From Bin87 sp965220095 (GTDB lineage: Bacteria > Chloroflexota > Dehalococcoidia > Lucifugimonadales > UBA3495), in the NCBI GenBank assembly GCA_965220095.1, contig OZ244805.1, positions 4,288,609 to 4,352,608 of the forward strand: DNA of 64,000 nucleotides, in the 5' to 3' direction. This document shows positions 16,149-24,489 of the stretch, in pieces. The stretch's first letter is position 1, and every line of letters starts with the position of its first letter. Below the pieces are notes generated by a model that saw nothing but the letters and a program-made list of their open reading frames with translations, had not been told where the DNA came from and made no database searches. The position numbers were made by a program, and so were the translations under genes.

Positions 16149-16829
16149 CTATTCGAGCACATCGTCAGAGGCTGCGATTTCGTTGTATTCACGCAAAAAT
16201 GACCTGGCCATTGCCACCAGATCTATAACCAACGCTCCGGTGAAATCATCGGCCTCAAACCCGTGAGCAATGGCGTTCCGGTATGCCATGGCGATCAACA
16301 ATTGGCGGTAATCATCTCTGTCCATAGCACCATGGGCGACGGCCATTCCGAGGATGTAAGCCGGGTTGGTGGCCCGCGTGATGGCGATACCTCCTGCGGC
16401 GACCAGCATTCTGACGACCGCTTCGGTTGCAGACCAGGCTATCAGCAAAGCGGCCTCGGCAAAACCGGCATCAAGGATGGCCTCGGCTTGGGATAGCCGG
16501 CCGATGATGCCGGTTTCGTCCAGTGCTCGGGCATCTTCCGTTACAGCCAGCCCTTCCGGTTCTCCGACCAATTGCAGCTCGAAACTCCACCCAGGACGGG
16601 AGTTGATGATGCGCTCGAACTGCCTCAGCGCAGGATTAGCTGCTAGCGATGGCTGCGTCTTTATTACAATGACCTTTGTTTCGTCCTCCTTTTTGACCAG
16701 TAAATCGGCCCGATAACCGGGGAGAAACTCGATCGGTTCTTCCCGAGACACCTGATAGCCTTTCGCGAGGTACTCTGCGGCTTTGATGTCGGCAAACTGC
16801 TTTTCGGTGATGGTAAGGTCGTCAATCAC
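16149..16829 (-). CDS. Restriction-endonuclease-like / HEPN fusion protein
   Basis: 226 residues. The N-terminus has a PD-(D/E)XK-like strand order: FLPGYRADLLVKKEDETKVIVIKTQPSL, with the Asp of motif II and the Lys kept but the usual acid of E-x-K replaced by Val. The C-terminal half is helical and ends with LLIAMAYRNAIAHGFE, an R-x4-H motif typical of HEPN RNases (about residues 183-190). REase-HEPN fusions occur in defence-related proteins. The start overlaps the end of the RusA-like gene by 4 bp (ATGA), so the two are translationally coupled. The nuclease half may be inactive and the HEPN half active (inference). Confidence 0.65.
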   Translation of the reverse strand: MIDDLTITEKQFADIKAAEYLAKGYQVSREEPIEFLPGYRADLLVKKEDETKVIVIKTQPSLAANPALRQFERIINSRPGWSFELQLVGEPEGLAVTEDARALDETGIIGRLSQAEAILDAGFAEAALLIAWSATEAVVRMLVAAGGIAITRATNPAYILGMAVAHGAMDRDDYRQLLIAMAYRNAIAHGFEADDFTGALVIDLVAMARSFLREYNEIAASDDVLE

Positions 16830-17230
16830 AACGACACCTCCGAAATCGGCGCGTCGCTTATGCGAATGTACAGAAACTGAGTCCTTTGGCTGAGGAATTC
16901 AATAAAAACTGGTGATTGCCCAGATATTTGAAAGTCATCATTCTTGTCCCGCTTGCGGCAAATCAGGTCGGTTATCTGGCCGTCATCGGAATACACTAAA
17001 CCTTTCAGCCCGTCCAGGATTGGTTTGGGAATATCATCAACGTCTAACTGCACGCTGTCAAAAATGTACACGGTACTGACCATAATCGCCCCGACTGCAG
17101 GAGGCGAGCCGTCCCAATAGTATCCAGCGGCGTTGCGCACATCTTGAGTCCACTGCCGTATCCGTTCCCGGCGGCGGGCTTGCTGTGATACCGGTGGCCC
17201 TTCCAGCGTAAATTCAAAGGGCAATGCCAT
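16826..17230 (-). CDS. RusA-like Holliday-junction resolvase
   Basis: 134 residues from ATG 17230; a GTG at 17242 overlapping the upstream stop is also possible. It begins FEFTLEGPPVSQQARRRERI, as RusA proteins do, and carries the acidic catalytic block LDVDDIPKPILDGLKGLVYSDDGQITDL, matching the D-x-D-x3-K...D-D-x-Q-I pattern of RusA. RusA genes are usually in prophages, but no phage genes are nearby. It sits between a CoA-transferase gene and the REase/HEPN gene and overlaps the latter by 4 bp, forming a two-gene cassette. Confidence 0.75.
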   Translation of the reverse strand: MALPFEFTLEGPPVSQQARRRERIRQWTQDVRNAAGYYWDGSPPAVGAIMVSTVYIFDSVQLDVDDIPKPILDGLKGLVYSDDGQITDLICRKRDKNDDFQISGQSPVFIEFLSQRTQFLYIRISDAPISEVSL

Positions 17231-17238
17231 TCGCGACG

Positions 17239-18474
17239 TCACTCCAACACCCCGTCCTCCGCCAACCCACGGTACTCCTCCTCGCTCAACCCCACAATCT
17301 CCATCAATCCATGTTCGGTGTCCTGGCCCAGCAGGGGCGCGGGGCGGTCGAGGCGACCGGGGGTGGCAGACAGGTGCATCTCGCTGTAGTCAGTGGCATA
17401 AGGGCCCATCTCGGGGTGATCCAGCCAGGTAAAGTGGTTGCGGTATTGCAGTTGAGCGTCGTTAAAGAGGTCGTGCGTGTCATTGACGACACCGGCGGGC
17501 ACACCCACGGCTTGCAGCCGTTGCATCAGGGCGTGTCGCTCCTGGGTAACCGTCCACCGGGCGATGATGCCGTCGAGTTTGTCCTCATGGGCCTTGCGAA
17601 CGCGGAAGGTGCGAAACTCGCCCGATGCGGCGTCGGCGTAACCGTCGGCGATCATCTCGTCGCGCAATCCGGCCCACTGGTCGTCGGTGTGCACGGCGAT
17701 GGCGACCCACCGGTCTGATTCTCCGCCGGGTTCAGGCCGGCAGGGATAGGCGCCGTGGGGCGAAGCCGAAGGATGGCGGTTGCCCACCAGCTCCGGTTCC
17801 CGTCCGTTCACCGCGCGGTCAAGCAGCATCGACCCGCCGAAGTGCAGGCTGCATTCCAGTTGGGACATATCCAGGTGGGTGCCGTCGCCGGTGCGCCTTT
17901 GCCGGTCGACGGCGGCTAGGATTGCGGAGACGGCGAACTTGGGACACACGAAGTCGGTATACGCGCCATATGGGTTTACCGGGCCACGGTCGGGCCAGCC
18001 GATGATGTTGGTGTAGCCGGCCAGAGATGACAGCACCGCCCCGAAGCCGGGTTGCGCCTGCATCGGCCCGCCACGCCCCAGCATTGATGCGCTGAACAGG
18101 ATGATGCGGGGATTAGCTTCGCGCAGCTGCTCGTAACCCAAACCCCAGCGTTCCAGCGTGCCGGGCGTGAAGTTCTCAGTTACGACATCGGCCCACCGTA
18201 CGATGCGCAGGATGAGTTCCGGCGCGCGCGGATGGCTCATGTCGATGGACAGGCCGAACTTGTTGGCGTTGTAGTTGGCGAAGTAGCCGGAGCGGTTGAT
18301 GCCGGATTCCCCGCCGGCGAAGGGTCCGGCGCGGCGCAGGGTTTCGGGACGGTTGCCCGACTCCACCCGCAGCACGGTGGCTCCGTACTCGGCCAGGTAC
18401 TTGGTGGTCATGGGGCCAACGGCCACCCAGCAAAAGTCCAGAACCTTCAGTCCTTCCAGCGGCAATGCGTCCAT
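17239..18474 (-). CDS. Class III CoA-transferase (CaiB/BaiF family)
   Basis: A 411-residue protein of the formyl-CoA transferase/CaiB fold: N-terminal LEGLKVLDFCWVAVGPMTTKYLAEYGATVLRVES, NKFGLSIDMSHP, ADVVTENFTPGTLERWGLGYEQL and QLECSLHFGGSMLLD. These enzymes move CoA between carboxylic acids via an aspartyl intermediate; the Asp region (PYGAYTDFVCPKFA) is present. It shares a strand with a second class III CoA-transferase at 18649 and may act with it in activating carboxylic acids. The acid substrates are not known. Confidence 0.9.
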   Translation of the reverse strand: MDALPLEGLKVLDFCWVAVGPMTTKYLAEYGATVLRVESGNRPETLRRAGPFAGGESGINRSGYFANYNANKFGLSIDMSHPRAPELILRIVRWADVVTENFTPGTLERWGLGYEQLREANPRIILFSASMLGRGGPMQAQPGFGAVLSSLAGYTNIIGWPDRGPVNPYGAYTDFVCPKFAVSAILAAVDRQRRTGDGTHLDMSQLECSLHFGGSMLLDRAVNGREPELVGNRHPSASPHGAYPCRPEPGGESDRWVAIAVHTDDQWAGLRDEMIADGYADAASGEFRTFRVRKAHEDKLDGIIARWTVTQERHALMQRLQAVGVPAGVVNDTHDLFNDAQLQYRNHFTWLDHPEMGPYATDYSEMHLSATPGRLDRPAPLLGQDTEHGLMEIVGLSEEEYRGLAEDGVLE

Positions 18475-18529
18475 CGTTAATTACTCCTCTGGGGGGTGAT
18501 CTAACGTCGTCGCGGAGGATAAGCCGGTG

Positions 18530-18630
18530 CCCCATCTCCCCTCGCGGGAGAGGGCTGGGGTGAGGGGGAAAAGGTAGAAGGCAGGCAGTTTACCCTCACC
18601 CTAACCCTCTCCCATCAAGGGACAGGGGAT
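18530..18630. repeat. Dispersed GGGAGAGGG/GGGTGAGGGGG inverted repeat
   Basis: Two head-to-head copies (CTCGCGGGAGAGGGCTGGGG... and ...CCCTCACCCTAACCCTCTCCC) in the gap between the two CoA-transferase genes. They could form a long hairpin in the transcript of the 18649 gene. Confidence 0.75.
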
Positions 18631-18648
18631 TTGCCCGTAGCATCTGCG

Positions 18649-19929
18649 CTAGATCACCCCCAGCTCGGTGAGGCGGGCGAGGTCAGCGTCGCGCAGGCCC
18701 AATTCTCCGCAGTAGATGTCCCGGTTGTGCTCGCCGACGCGGGGCGGCGGGCGGCGCACACCAACGCGACTCGGTTCGGTGAGGTCTTTGACGAAGTGGC
18801 CGGGATAGGTGACAGTTTCACCGATGTCGCTGTGTTCGATGTGGTCGTAGTAACCGCGTGCCTCCAGCTGGCGATGCTCCAGAATGTCGCCGGGCGTGGC
18901 GACAGGAAACAGCAGGATTCGCCGTTCCAGAGCGCCGTTCGCCAGTTCGTTGCGAGTGTGAGTCATGAAGAAGGGAGCCACGGCGGCGACGGTTTGCTCC
19001 ATTATGTCGGCGCGGGCGGTGCCGTAGCCGAGTTCCTCCCAGTTGACGGCATCCAGGGCCGGGCTGCCCATGCCCTCCTCGGTCATCCAGGCCAGCATGG
19101 ATCGCACGCTACGCGCCGCGCCGGCAGTGCCACCGCCGGGCTGGAAGTTCACGAAGCCATCTTTACAGGGCCAGTTGATGCGGGTGAAGGTCCCGCCGGC
19201 GGACTCGCGATAAGCGCCCATGCGCCGCAGCACGGTTTGTTCCAGGTCCCAGTACTGGGGGGCGTGGGCCAGGGTGCGGGCCACGGCCTGCTGGCAGGAA
19301 ACGTCAACGTGCTGGCCTTCGTCGGTTAGCGCGCGGTGGGTGTGGGCGATCATCGCGCCGGCGGCGCCGGCGGCGCTGCCGTGCTGGTAGAACTGGGGCA
19401 TGCTGACCCGCAGCGGAGGCCGGTCGCCATCGCCCGTGAGGTGCATGAACCCGCCCAGCGCCATGCCCACTATGTCTGACGCCAGATAATCTGCGTAGGG
19501 GCCGTCTTGTCCGAAGGCGGTTATGGACACCATGACGAGTCGGGGGTTGATGCCCTGCAGGTCGGCCCAGGACAGGCCCCAGGAAGCCATCCGCCCGGGA
19601 TCGGCGGATTCGATGAGAAAGTCGGCGTTGGCGACAAGGCGGCGGAGCAGCGCTGCGCCGTCAACAGTGGTGATGTCCAGAGAGATGCCGCGTTTGTTGG
19701 CACAGTGGGCCCACCAGAACAGGCTGCGCTCTACGCCCGGATCGTCCTGGTAGAAGGGGCCGATGCGCCGGGCGTCGCTTCCTCCGGGGGGTTCCACCTG
19801 CACCACGTCGGCGCCCATGTCGGCGAGCATCTTGCCGCACAGCAAACCGCGGCTATCGGTAAGGTCCAACACCCGGTAGGGGGCGAGGAGACCATCTCCG
19901 TAAGTGTTATTGTCGTTCGAGTTGGTCAT
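18649..19929 (-). CDS. Class III CoA-transferase (CaiB/BaiF family), second
   Basis: 426 residues with the family N-terminus PYRVLDLTDSRGLLCGKMLADMGADVVQVEPPGG, NKRGISLDITT, ADFLIESADPGRMASWGLSW and NPRLVMVSITAFGQDGPYADY. The Asp expected as catalytic nucleophile is in ASDIVGMALGG. It is only distantly similar to the 17239 protein, so the two may be different enzymes or subunits rather than a recent duplication. A repeat-rich gap separates them. Confidence 0.9.
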   Translation of the reverse strand: MTNSNDNNTYGDGLLAPYRVLDLTDSRGLLCGKMLADMGADVVQVEPPGGSDARRIGPFYQDDPGVERSLFWWAHCANKRGISLDITTVDGAALLRRLVANADFLIESADPGRMASWGLSWADLQGINPRLVMVSITAFGQDGPYADYLASDIVGMALGGFMHLTGDGDRPPLRVSMPQFYQHGSAAGAAGAMIAHTHRALTDEGQHVDVSCQQAVARTLAHAPQYWDLEQTVLRRMGAYRESAGGTFTRINWPCKDGFVNFQPGGGTAGAARSVRSMLAWMTEEGMGSPALDAVNWEELGYGTARADIMEQTVAAVAPFFMTHTRNELANGALERRILLFPVATPGDILEHRQLEARGYYDHIEHSDIGETVTYPGHFVKDLTEPSRVGVRRPPPRVGEHNRDIYCGELGLRDADLARLTELGVI

Positions 19930-19945
19930 TTTGTTATGGAAATAA

Positions 19946-20160
19946 CCCCTTCCCGTCAGGGGCCACCCTCACCCTTTCCCATCGAGGGAGAGGGGGTCGC
20001 CAGCCGGGGATTTTTACCCTCACCCCAACCCTCGCCCAGGGGGAGAGGGAGTCGCCCGTTTGCTGCGGGTTTTTGCCCCTCTCCCGCCGGGAGAGGGTTG
20101 GGGTGAGGGGCGAACTCCCAAAGCGACGAGATTGCCACGCTTCGCTCGCAATGACAGTTG
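19946..20160. repeat. Cluster of dispersed short palindromes
   Basis: At least three alternating copies of the CCCTCACCC...CCCTCTCCC / GGGAGAGGG...GGGTGAGGGG palindrome (19946-20113), then a REP-like unit GAGATTGCCACGCTTCGCTC at about 20128-20147. No gene is seen here. Confidence 0.75.
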
Positions 20161-20161
20161 T

Positions 20162-21097
20162 TTAGAACGTGGCCAGCGGGTTTACCGGGGAACCGGTGGC
20201 GTTGTGCCAGCGCAACGGCGCTACGGTGAACATGAAATCCCAGCGGTTCAGCCGGCGGCAGACCGGAGCCAGCTCGTCGAAGTTGGCGGCGTCAATCAGC
20301 CACAGGCCCATTCCGACGATGCCAACCTTGTGGATGGGCAGGCCAACGTAGGGGTACTGGCTGGGGGCAACGTCCCACGAGGCGTCGCAGGCCCCAATGG
20401 ACACGCCGCGTTCGCGCAGCCAGGGCAGGGTTTCAGCGTGCAGGCCGGGCCGGCCCTCGGCGGCGGATGGCGCGCCGACTTCCTGACGGCGTTTGTACCA
20501 ACCCAACCTTATGCAGAGTGCATCGCCCTCGGTAACGCGCACGCCCTGGGCTTCCTCGGCTGCTTCCAGGTCGGCGGTGTATACCGGTTCGCCAGCCTCC
20601 AGCCAGTCCTTGCCCTTGACGGCGGTAATGTCCAACAGCACGCCGCGGGTGATAACCCCGTTTTTGGCAGCGTCAATCGCTCCGGCGGTGGCTTTTTCCG
20701 CCGACGTAACCAGGCTGGCGGCCTTCCCGTTGTACATCTTGCCGTTCCAGAACTGATGGCACAGGCTGTCCAGGTGTGTGACGGTCAATCCGTGGTACGA
20801 CACGCCGAGGAAATCGCTGGCGCCGCCGCCGCCTTCCGCCGGGGCCGACTCGCCCGTATTAACCATGTAGTGCAGGGGCGGTATGCTGGTAACATCGGGC
20901 GCGATTTCCGGCACCAGGAGGCGCGAGCACGTCACAGTAACGCCCTCGGTAACCAGCCCGGCGGCCTGCTTACGTTTGGCATCGTCAATCAGGTTCAGCG
21001 TGCCCAGTTCGTCGTCGTCGCCCCAGCGACCCCAGTTGCTCAGCGAATCGAACCAGCCCAAAACTTCTTGTTCTGATGGAATAGTCGGCGTGCTCAT
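20162..21097 (-). CDS. Cyclase family protein (kynurenine-formamidase-like fold)
   Basis: 311 residues. N-terminal SNWGRWGDDDELGTLNLIDDAKRKQAAGLV and the metal site GLTVTHLDSLCHQFWNGKMYNG are typical of the cyclase superfamily (metal-dependent hydrolases with an H-x-x-x-D/H motif). GVLLDITAVKG and LCIRLGWYKRRQE follow at the usual places. The family hydrolyses cyclic amides and esters such as formylkynurenine or isatin; the exact substrate is unclear. It shares a strand with the CoA-transferases upstream. Confidence 0.88.
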   Translation of the reverse strand: MSTPTIPSEQEVLGWFDSLSNWGRWGDDDELGTLNLIDDAKRKQAAGLVTEGVTVTCSRLLVPEIAPDVTSIPPLHYMVNTGESAPAEGGGGASDFLGVSYHGLTVTHLDSLCHQFWNGKMYNGKAASLVTSAEKATAGAIDAAKNGVITRGVLLDITAVKGKDWLEAGEPVYTADLEAAEEAQGVRVTEGDALCIRLGWYKRRQEVGAPSAAEGRPGLHAETLPWLRERGVSIGACDASWDVAPSQYPYVGLPIHKVGIVGMGLWLIDAANFDELAPVCRRLNRWDFMFTVAPLRWHNATGSPVNPLATF

Positions 21098-21147
21098 TTT
21101 TACCTCCGCGACGGTTGGATAGTAACGAATTGATCCCGCCTCTGCCG

Positions 21148-21174
21148 CTCATCCTGAGCTTGTCGAAGGACGGA
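21148..21174. repeat. Dispersed TCATCCTGAGCTTGTCGAAGG repeat
   Basis: A copy of the very common short repeat whose core reads CCTGAGC(C/T)TGTCGAAGGA. Other forms lie at 3310, 30505 and inside the transposase at 31985. Confidence 0.7.
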
Positions 21175-21272
21175 AAGGAGATGTTGAGGACATTATGCCG
21201 AATTGGGACGCAAGACGCCACCGCCCCTACGCCTCCCGCAGGCGGCCTAGCGTCACGCGGAATTCCGCCTAG

Positions 21273-22692
21273 TACTACAGTCGCAGATTATCGGGTAAAA
21301 TAGGCAATTATCCGGTGCGGGGGTGCGGCGGTGACGGGGCGTGCAGAGGAACTGGCGGAAGTGGCCCGCTGGGCCGAAGGGATTGAGCAGGTTCATTCCT
21401 GCATTGCCGGACGGTTCCGGCGCCCGGAGCCTCGCCGGCGGGTACTGGACTACTTGCGGGGACTGGTCAGTTCCGTAGAGCGCAAGAACGGGTGGCAGTT
21501 GGCGGAGCAGGCGGGCGACGCCACTCCCGACGGGGTGCAGCGCCTGTTGTACAACTATCGGTGGGATGCGGACCTGGTTCGTGATGACCTGAAATCCTAC
21601 GTGGTGGAGCATCTGTCCGCCGCTGACGCGGTGCTGGTGGTGGACGAGACCGGATTCCTCAAGAAAGGGGAGCAGTCGGTGGGGGTGCAGCGGCAGTACA
21701 GCGGGACGGCGGGGCGGATCGAGAACTGTCAGATTGGCGTTTTTCTGGCCTATGCCAGCGCCAGGGGCAGAACCCTGCTGGACCGGGAATTGTACCTGCC
21801 CCAGGTGTGGGCGGAAGACTGGGAGCGGCGGGGGGAGGCTGGGGCGCCGGAGAGTGTCGGCTTTCGGACCAAGCCGCAACTGGCCCAGCTAATGCTGAAG
21901 CGGGCGCTGGAATCAGGAGTCCCCTTCGGCTGGGTTGCTGGAGATGAGGTCTATGGCAACGACCGCAAGCTGCGGCGGTGGCTGGAGCGAGCGGGAATTC
22001 CCCACGTGCTGGCCATCAGGAGCAACGAGCAGCTGTGGGTCTGGACGGACCAGGGCCTGTGTCAGGTGCGGGCTGACCGGCTGACGTCGCAGGTTGACGA
22101 GTTGGGTTGGACCAGCTGCAGTGCGGGCGATGGGGCCAAGGGGCCACGGGTCTACGATCGCCTTGAGCAGACGATTGGGCCGTCGTGGAAATACTGCCTC
22201 TTGGGGAGCCGGGCAAGGGCTACTGGCTGCTGGCCCGGCGCAGCATTGCCCAGCCCGGGGAGTTGGCTTACTTCGTATGCTTCGGCCCGGCGGGAACGGC
22301 CTTGGAGGAACTGGTGAGGGTGGCTGGGACCCGGTGGGCCATCGAGGAGTGTTTCGAGGAGGCCAAGGGGCCGGTGGGACTGGACCAGTATGAGGTGCGG
22401 AGGTGGGACGGCTGGTACCGGCACATCACCTTGGCGATGCTGGCGCCGGCGTAGCTGTCAGTAATCAAGCATCAAGCGATGGAACCAGGAGCAAAGGGGG
22501 CTGCTACGGTCCCGATGAAGCGCTGATTCCCATAACGGCCCCGGAGGCGCGCCGGCTGCTCACCCGACTGGTATGGACGGAAAATCAACTGCCTGATTTC
22601 ATCCTGTCCTGGTCGTGGTGGAGACGGCGCCACCAAGCCAGAGCCCGCCAATGCCATTACAAACGCCGCCTGTCAAATCTGCGACTGTAGTA
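21273..22692 (+). mobile_element. IS701-like insertion sequence, copy 1
   Basis: Inverted ends TACTACAGTCGCAGATT at 21273 and AATCTGCGACTGTAGTA ending at 22692. CTAG flanks both ends (21269-21272 and 22693-22696), matching the 4-bp YTAR target duplication of the IS701 family. The right end is only 50 bp from the first CRISPR repeat, in the place where the array leader would lie. A second copy in opposite orientation is at 61548-62885. Confidence 0.9.
21331..22690 (+). pseudogene. IS701-family DDE transposase, frameshift plus nonsense
   Basis: The N-terminal frame (to about 22157) holds EEL..VARWAEGIEQVH, VLVVDETGFLKKGEQSVGVQRQYSG (first catalytic Asp) and GWVAGDEVYGND (second). The frame then moves: ILPLGEPGKGYWLLARRS...GTRWAIEECFEEAKGPVGLDQYEVR (catalytic Glu) lies in another frame. 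The cause looks like a 17-bp insertion between two ACGAT repeats at about 22153-22174. A TAG at 22452 then separates LAMLAPA from LSVIKHQ. The 61.5-kb copy carries both lesions. Confidence 0.85.
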
Positions 22693-22742
22693 CTAGGCAT
22701 GGGGTAACCCTGGCTATGGTGCCCGTTGCGGCCATCATATGG

Positions 22743-23563
22743 GGAATCTCCGCCTACGCACGGGGCAACCCGGCAGGACGACTACATGGATGTGTGGATA
22801 AAGGGAGTCTCCGCCTACGCACAGGGCAACCGCGCGGAGCCGGAAGGTTTGGATGGTGTGCCCAGGAATCTCCGCCTACGCACGGGGCAACCACTCGCTG
22901 GAAAGCAGCATCGCTAGACCAAGCAGGAATCTCCGCCTACGCACGGGGCAACCGTTCGACGACGGCGGTGCGGGATTCGGTCTCGAGGAATCTCCGCCTA
23001 CGCACGGGGCAACCTCGTAGGAAGGGGTGATCGCGCCGGGGTGGTGAGGAATCTCCGCCTACGCACGGGGCAACCCATTGCTGCATCACGAGTCCGCCCT
23101 ATTGGGGCGGAATCTCCGCCTACGCACGGGGCAACCGGACAGTGGCGGGATGGGACGCAAACCTGGTCGGGAATCTCCGCCTACGCACGGGGCAACCCTC
23201 AGCGGTGAGTTTCGTGGTTGCCATGGTTCCGGAATCTCCGCCTACGCACGGGGCAACCTCCAGCGCATCGCTGACGATGATAATCAGGTGCGGAATCTCC
23301 TCCTACGCACGGGGCAACCAATGGCAGTATCATCGCCAAAAGCGATGCGGAGGGAATCTCCTCCTACGCACGGGGCAACCTCACCCTTGTGGCAATCGTC
23401 GCGCTGGTGGCCGGGAATCTCCTCCTACGCACGGGGCAACCATCGCCCCGCTCTGTCTCATGGCGTTGGCGTGGGGAATCTCCTCCTACGCACGGGGCAA
23501 CCCTGGCGTTGAGGCATTCAGATCGAACTGGATCGGGAATCTCCTCCTACGCACGGGGCAACC
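22743..23563 (+). CRISPR. CRISPR array: 14 repeats of 28 bp, 13 spacers of 33 bp, strict 61-bp period
   Basis: Repeats start at 22743, 22804, 22865 and then every 61 bp to 23536. The repeat begins GGAATCTCCGCC and ends CACGGGGCAACC. Repeats 1-9 carry CTCCGCC (repeat 2 has two changes), repeats 10-14 CTCCTCC. Length, spacing and the 3' ending resemble type I-E (28-29 bp repeat, 61-bp period), which would make + the transcribed strand. All spacers differ. No cas1, cas2, cas3 or Cascade genes are in the window, and only about 46 bp remain between the IS701 copy and repeat 1, so the leader is probably lost. Confidence 0.97.
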
Positions 23564-23594
23564 CTTGTGCCGTGATAACTGGTATCCGGCGCTA

Positions 23595-24403
23595 TCAGGT
23601 AAAGCCCGGCAGCCGAGGCGCTGCGATTAGCGGCGTCTCAGGTTGCGTGACGGTGTTCTGCGCGCTTTTGCCCTTGCGGGCAGATAACGTTTTACCGCGC
23701 GCACCGGGACGACGACCCCTAAGGGCCCCCGATATTCCACCCGGCTCGAAGCCCAGCATTGCCAGGCCACGATATAAAACGTTGGTTGCGCCGACGAGGT
23801 CGGCATTGGCCGTATGGCCGCACTCAATGCAGATGAACTCTGCTTGAGAGCGACGCGAGGCCCCATCTATAACGCCACAGGCCGGGCAAGTGCGGGACGT
23901 GTTCTGTGGCGGGACTTGCACCACTCGCTTACCGGCCCTTTCAGCCTTGTAAGTGAGCATTTGCACGAACCTACCCCAAGCCTGTTCCCCGATACTCCGG
24001 TTCAGGCCGGCTTTTGCGGACACGTTGCGGCCCGGTGATTCCGCCGTTCCTCTCGCGCTGCGGCGCATATTGTCGATAGCCAGGTCTTCAACGGCAATCA
24101 GGTCATACTCCTTCACCAGGGCCGTTGACGCCCGGTGCTGCCAGTTAGTGTCGCTGTCGGTTACGCGCTGCCATTCGCGAGCGACGGCTTTCTGCGCTTT
24201 GCTCCGGTTATTGCTGCCGCGCTGGGCGCGGGATAACCGCTGTTGCAAAAGTTCCAGGCGCGTCCGGTCAAGCCGCCGGCCCGGTTCAAAATGTCCGTCG
24301 GACAAGGCGTAGCGCAGGGCAACGCCGGCATCCATTCCAACGGGATGCCGCGGCGCCGTTGTGGGGCCTTCCGGAGCATCGCCCAAGTTGTACACCAGCT
24401 GCA
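23595..24403 (-). pseudogene. tnpB: TnpB (RNA-guided nuclease of IS200/IS605-type elements), 5'-truncated
   Basis: About 269 codons remain of a protein usually near 400. The catalytic core is complete: RuvC-I HPVGMDAGVALRYALSDG (Asp), RuvC-II YDLIAVEDLAI (Glu), zinc ribbon TCPACG...FICIECG, and RuvC-III NADLVGATNVLYRG (Asp). The WED/REC-like N-terminal part is missing, cut by the DDE element that starts at 24404. The stop codon lies 31 bp from the last CRISPR repeat and the gene converges on the array. TnpB uses a guide RNA encoded at its 3' end; here that region would run into the array. No TnpA is present. Confidence 0.88.
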
Positions 24404-24489
24404 CTTGGCTAGGCTTTACGCATAATTTAGAAAAAGTATAAAGACATGGTAAGCTGGCCTGACCCCACTTTCAACGGAAAGGCCCAGCC

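Noticed and set aside
22716..23512. Open frames with repeated LRLRTGQP / GISAYARGN peptides
   Set aside because: They are translations of the CRISPR repeats; the 61-bp period is not a multiple of three and the frames are not gene-like.
22743..23563. Linking the array to the cas9 relic
   Set aside because: A 28-bp repeat with a 61-bp period and a CGGGGCAACC end is unlike type II repeats (usually 36 bp); the two are 40 kb apart.
23595..24403. Calling this an active Cas12/type V-U effector
   Set aside because: The RuvC and zinc motifs fit TnpB, and the N-terminal third is cut off by the IS at 24404, so it is a fragment.
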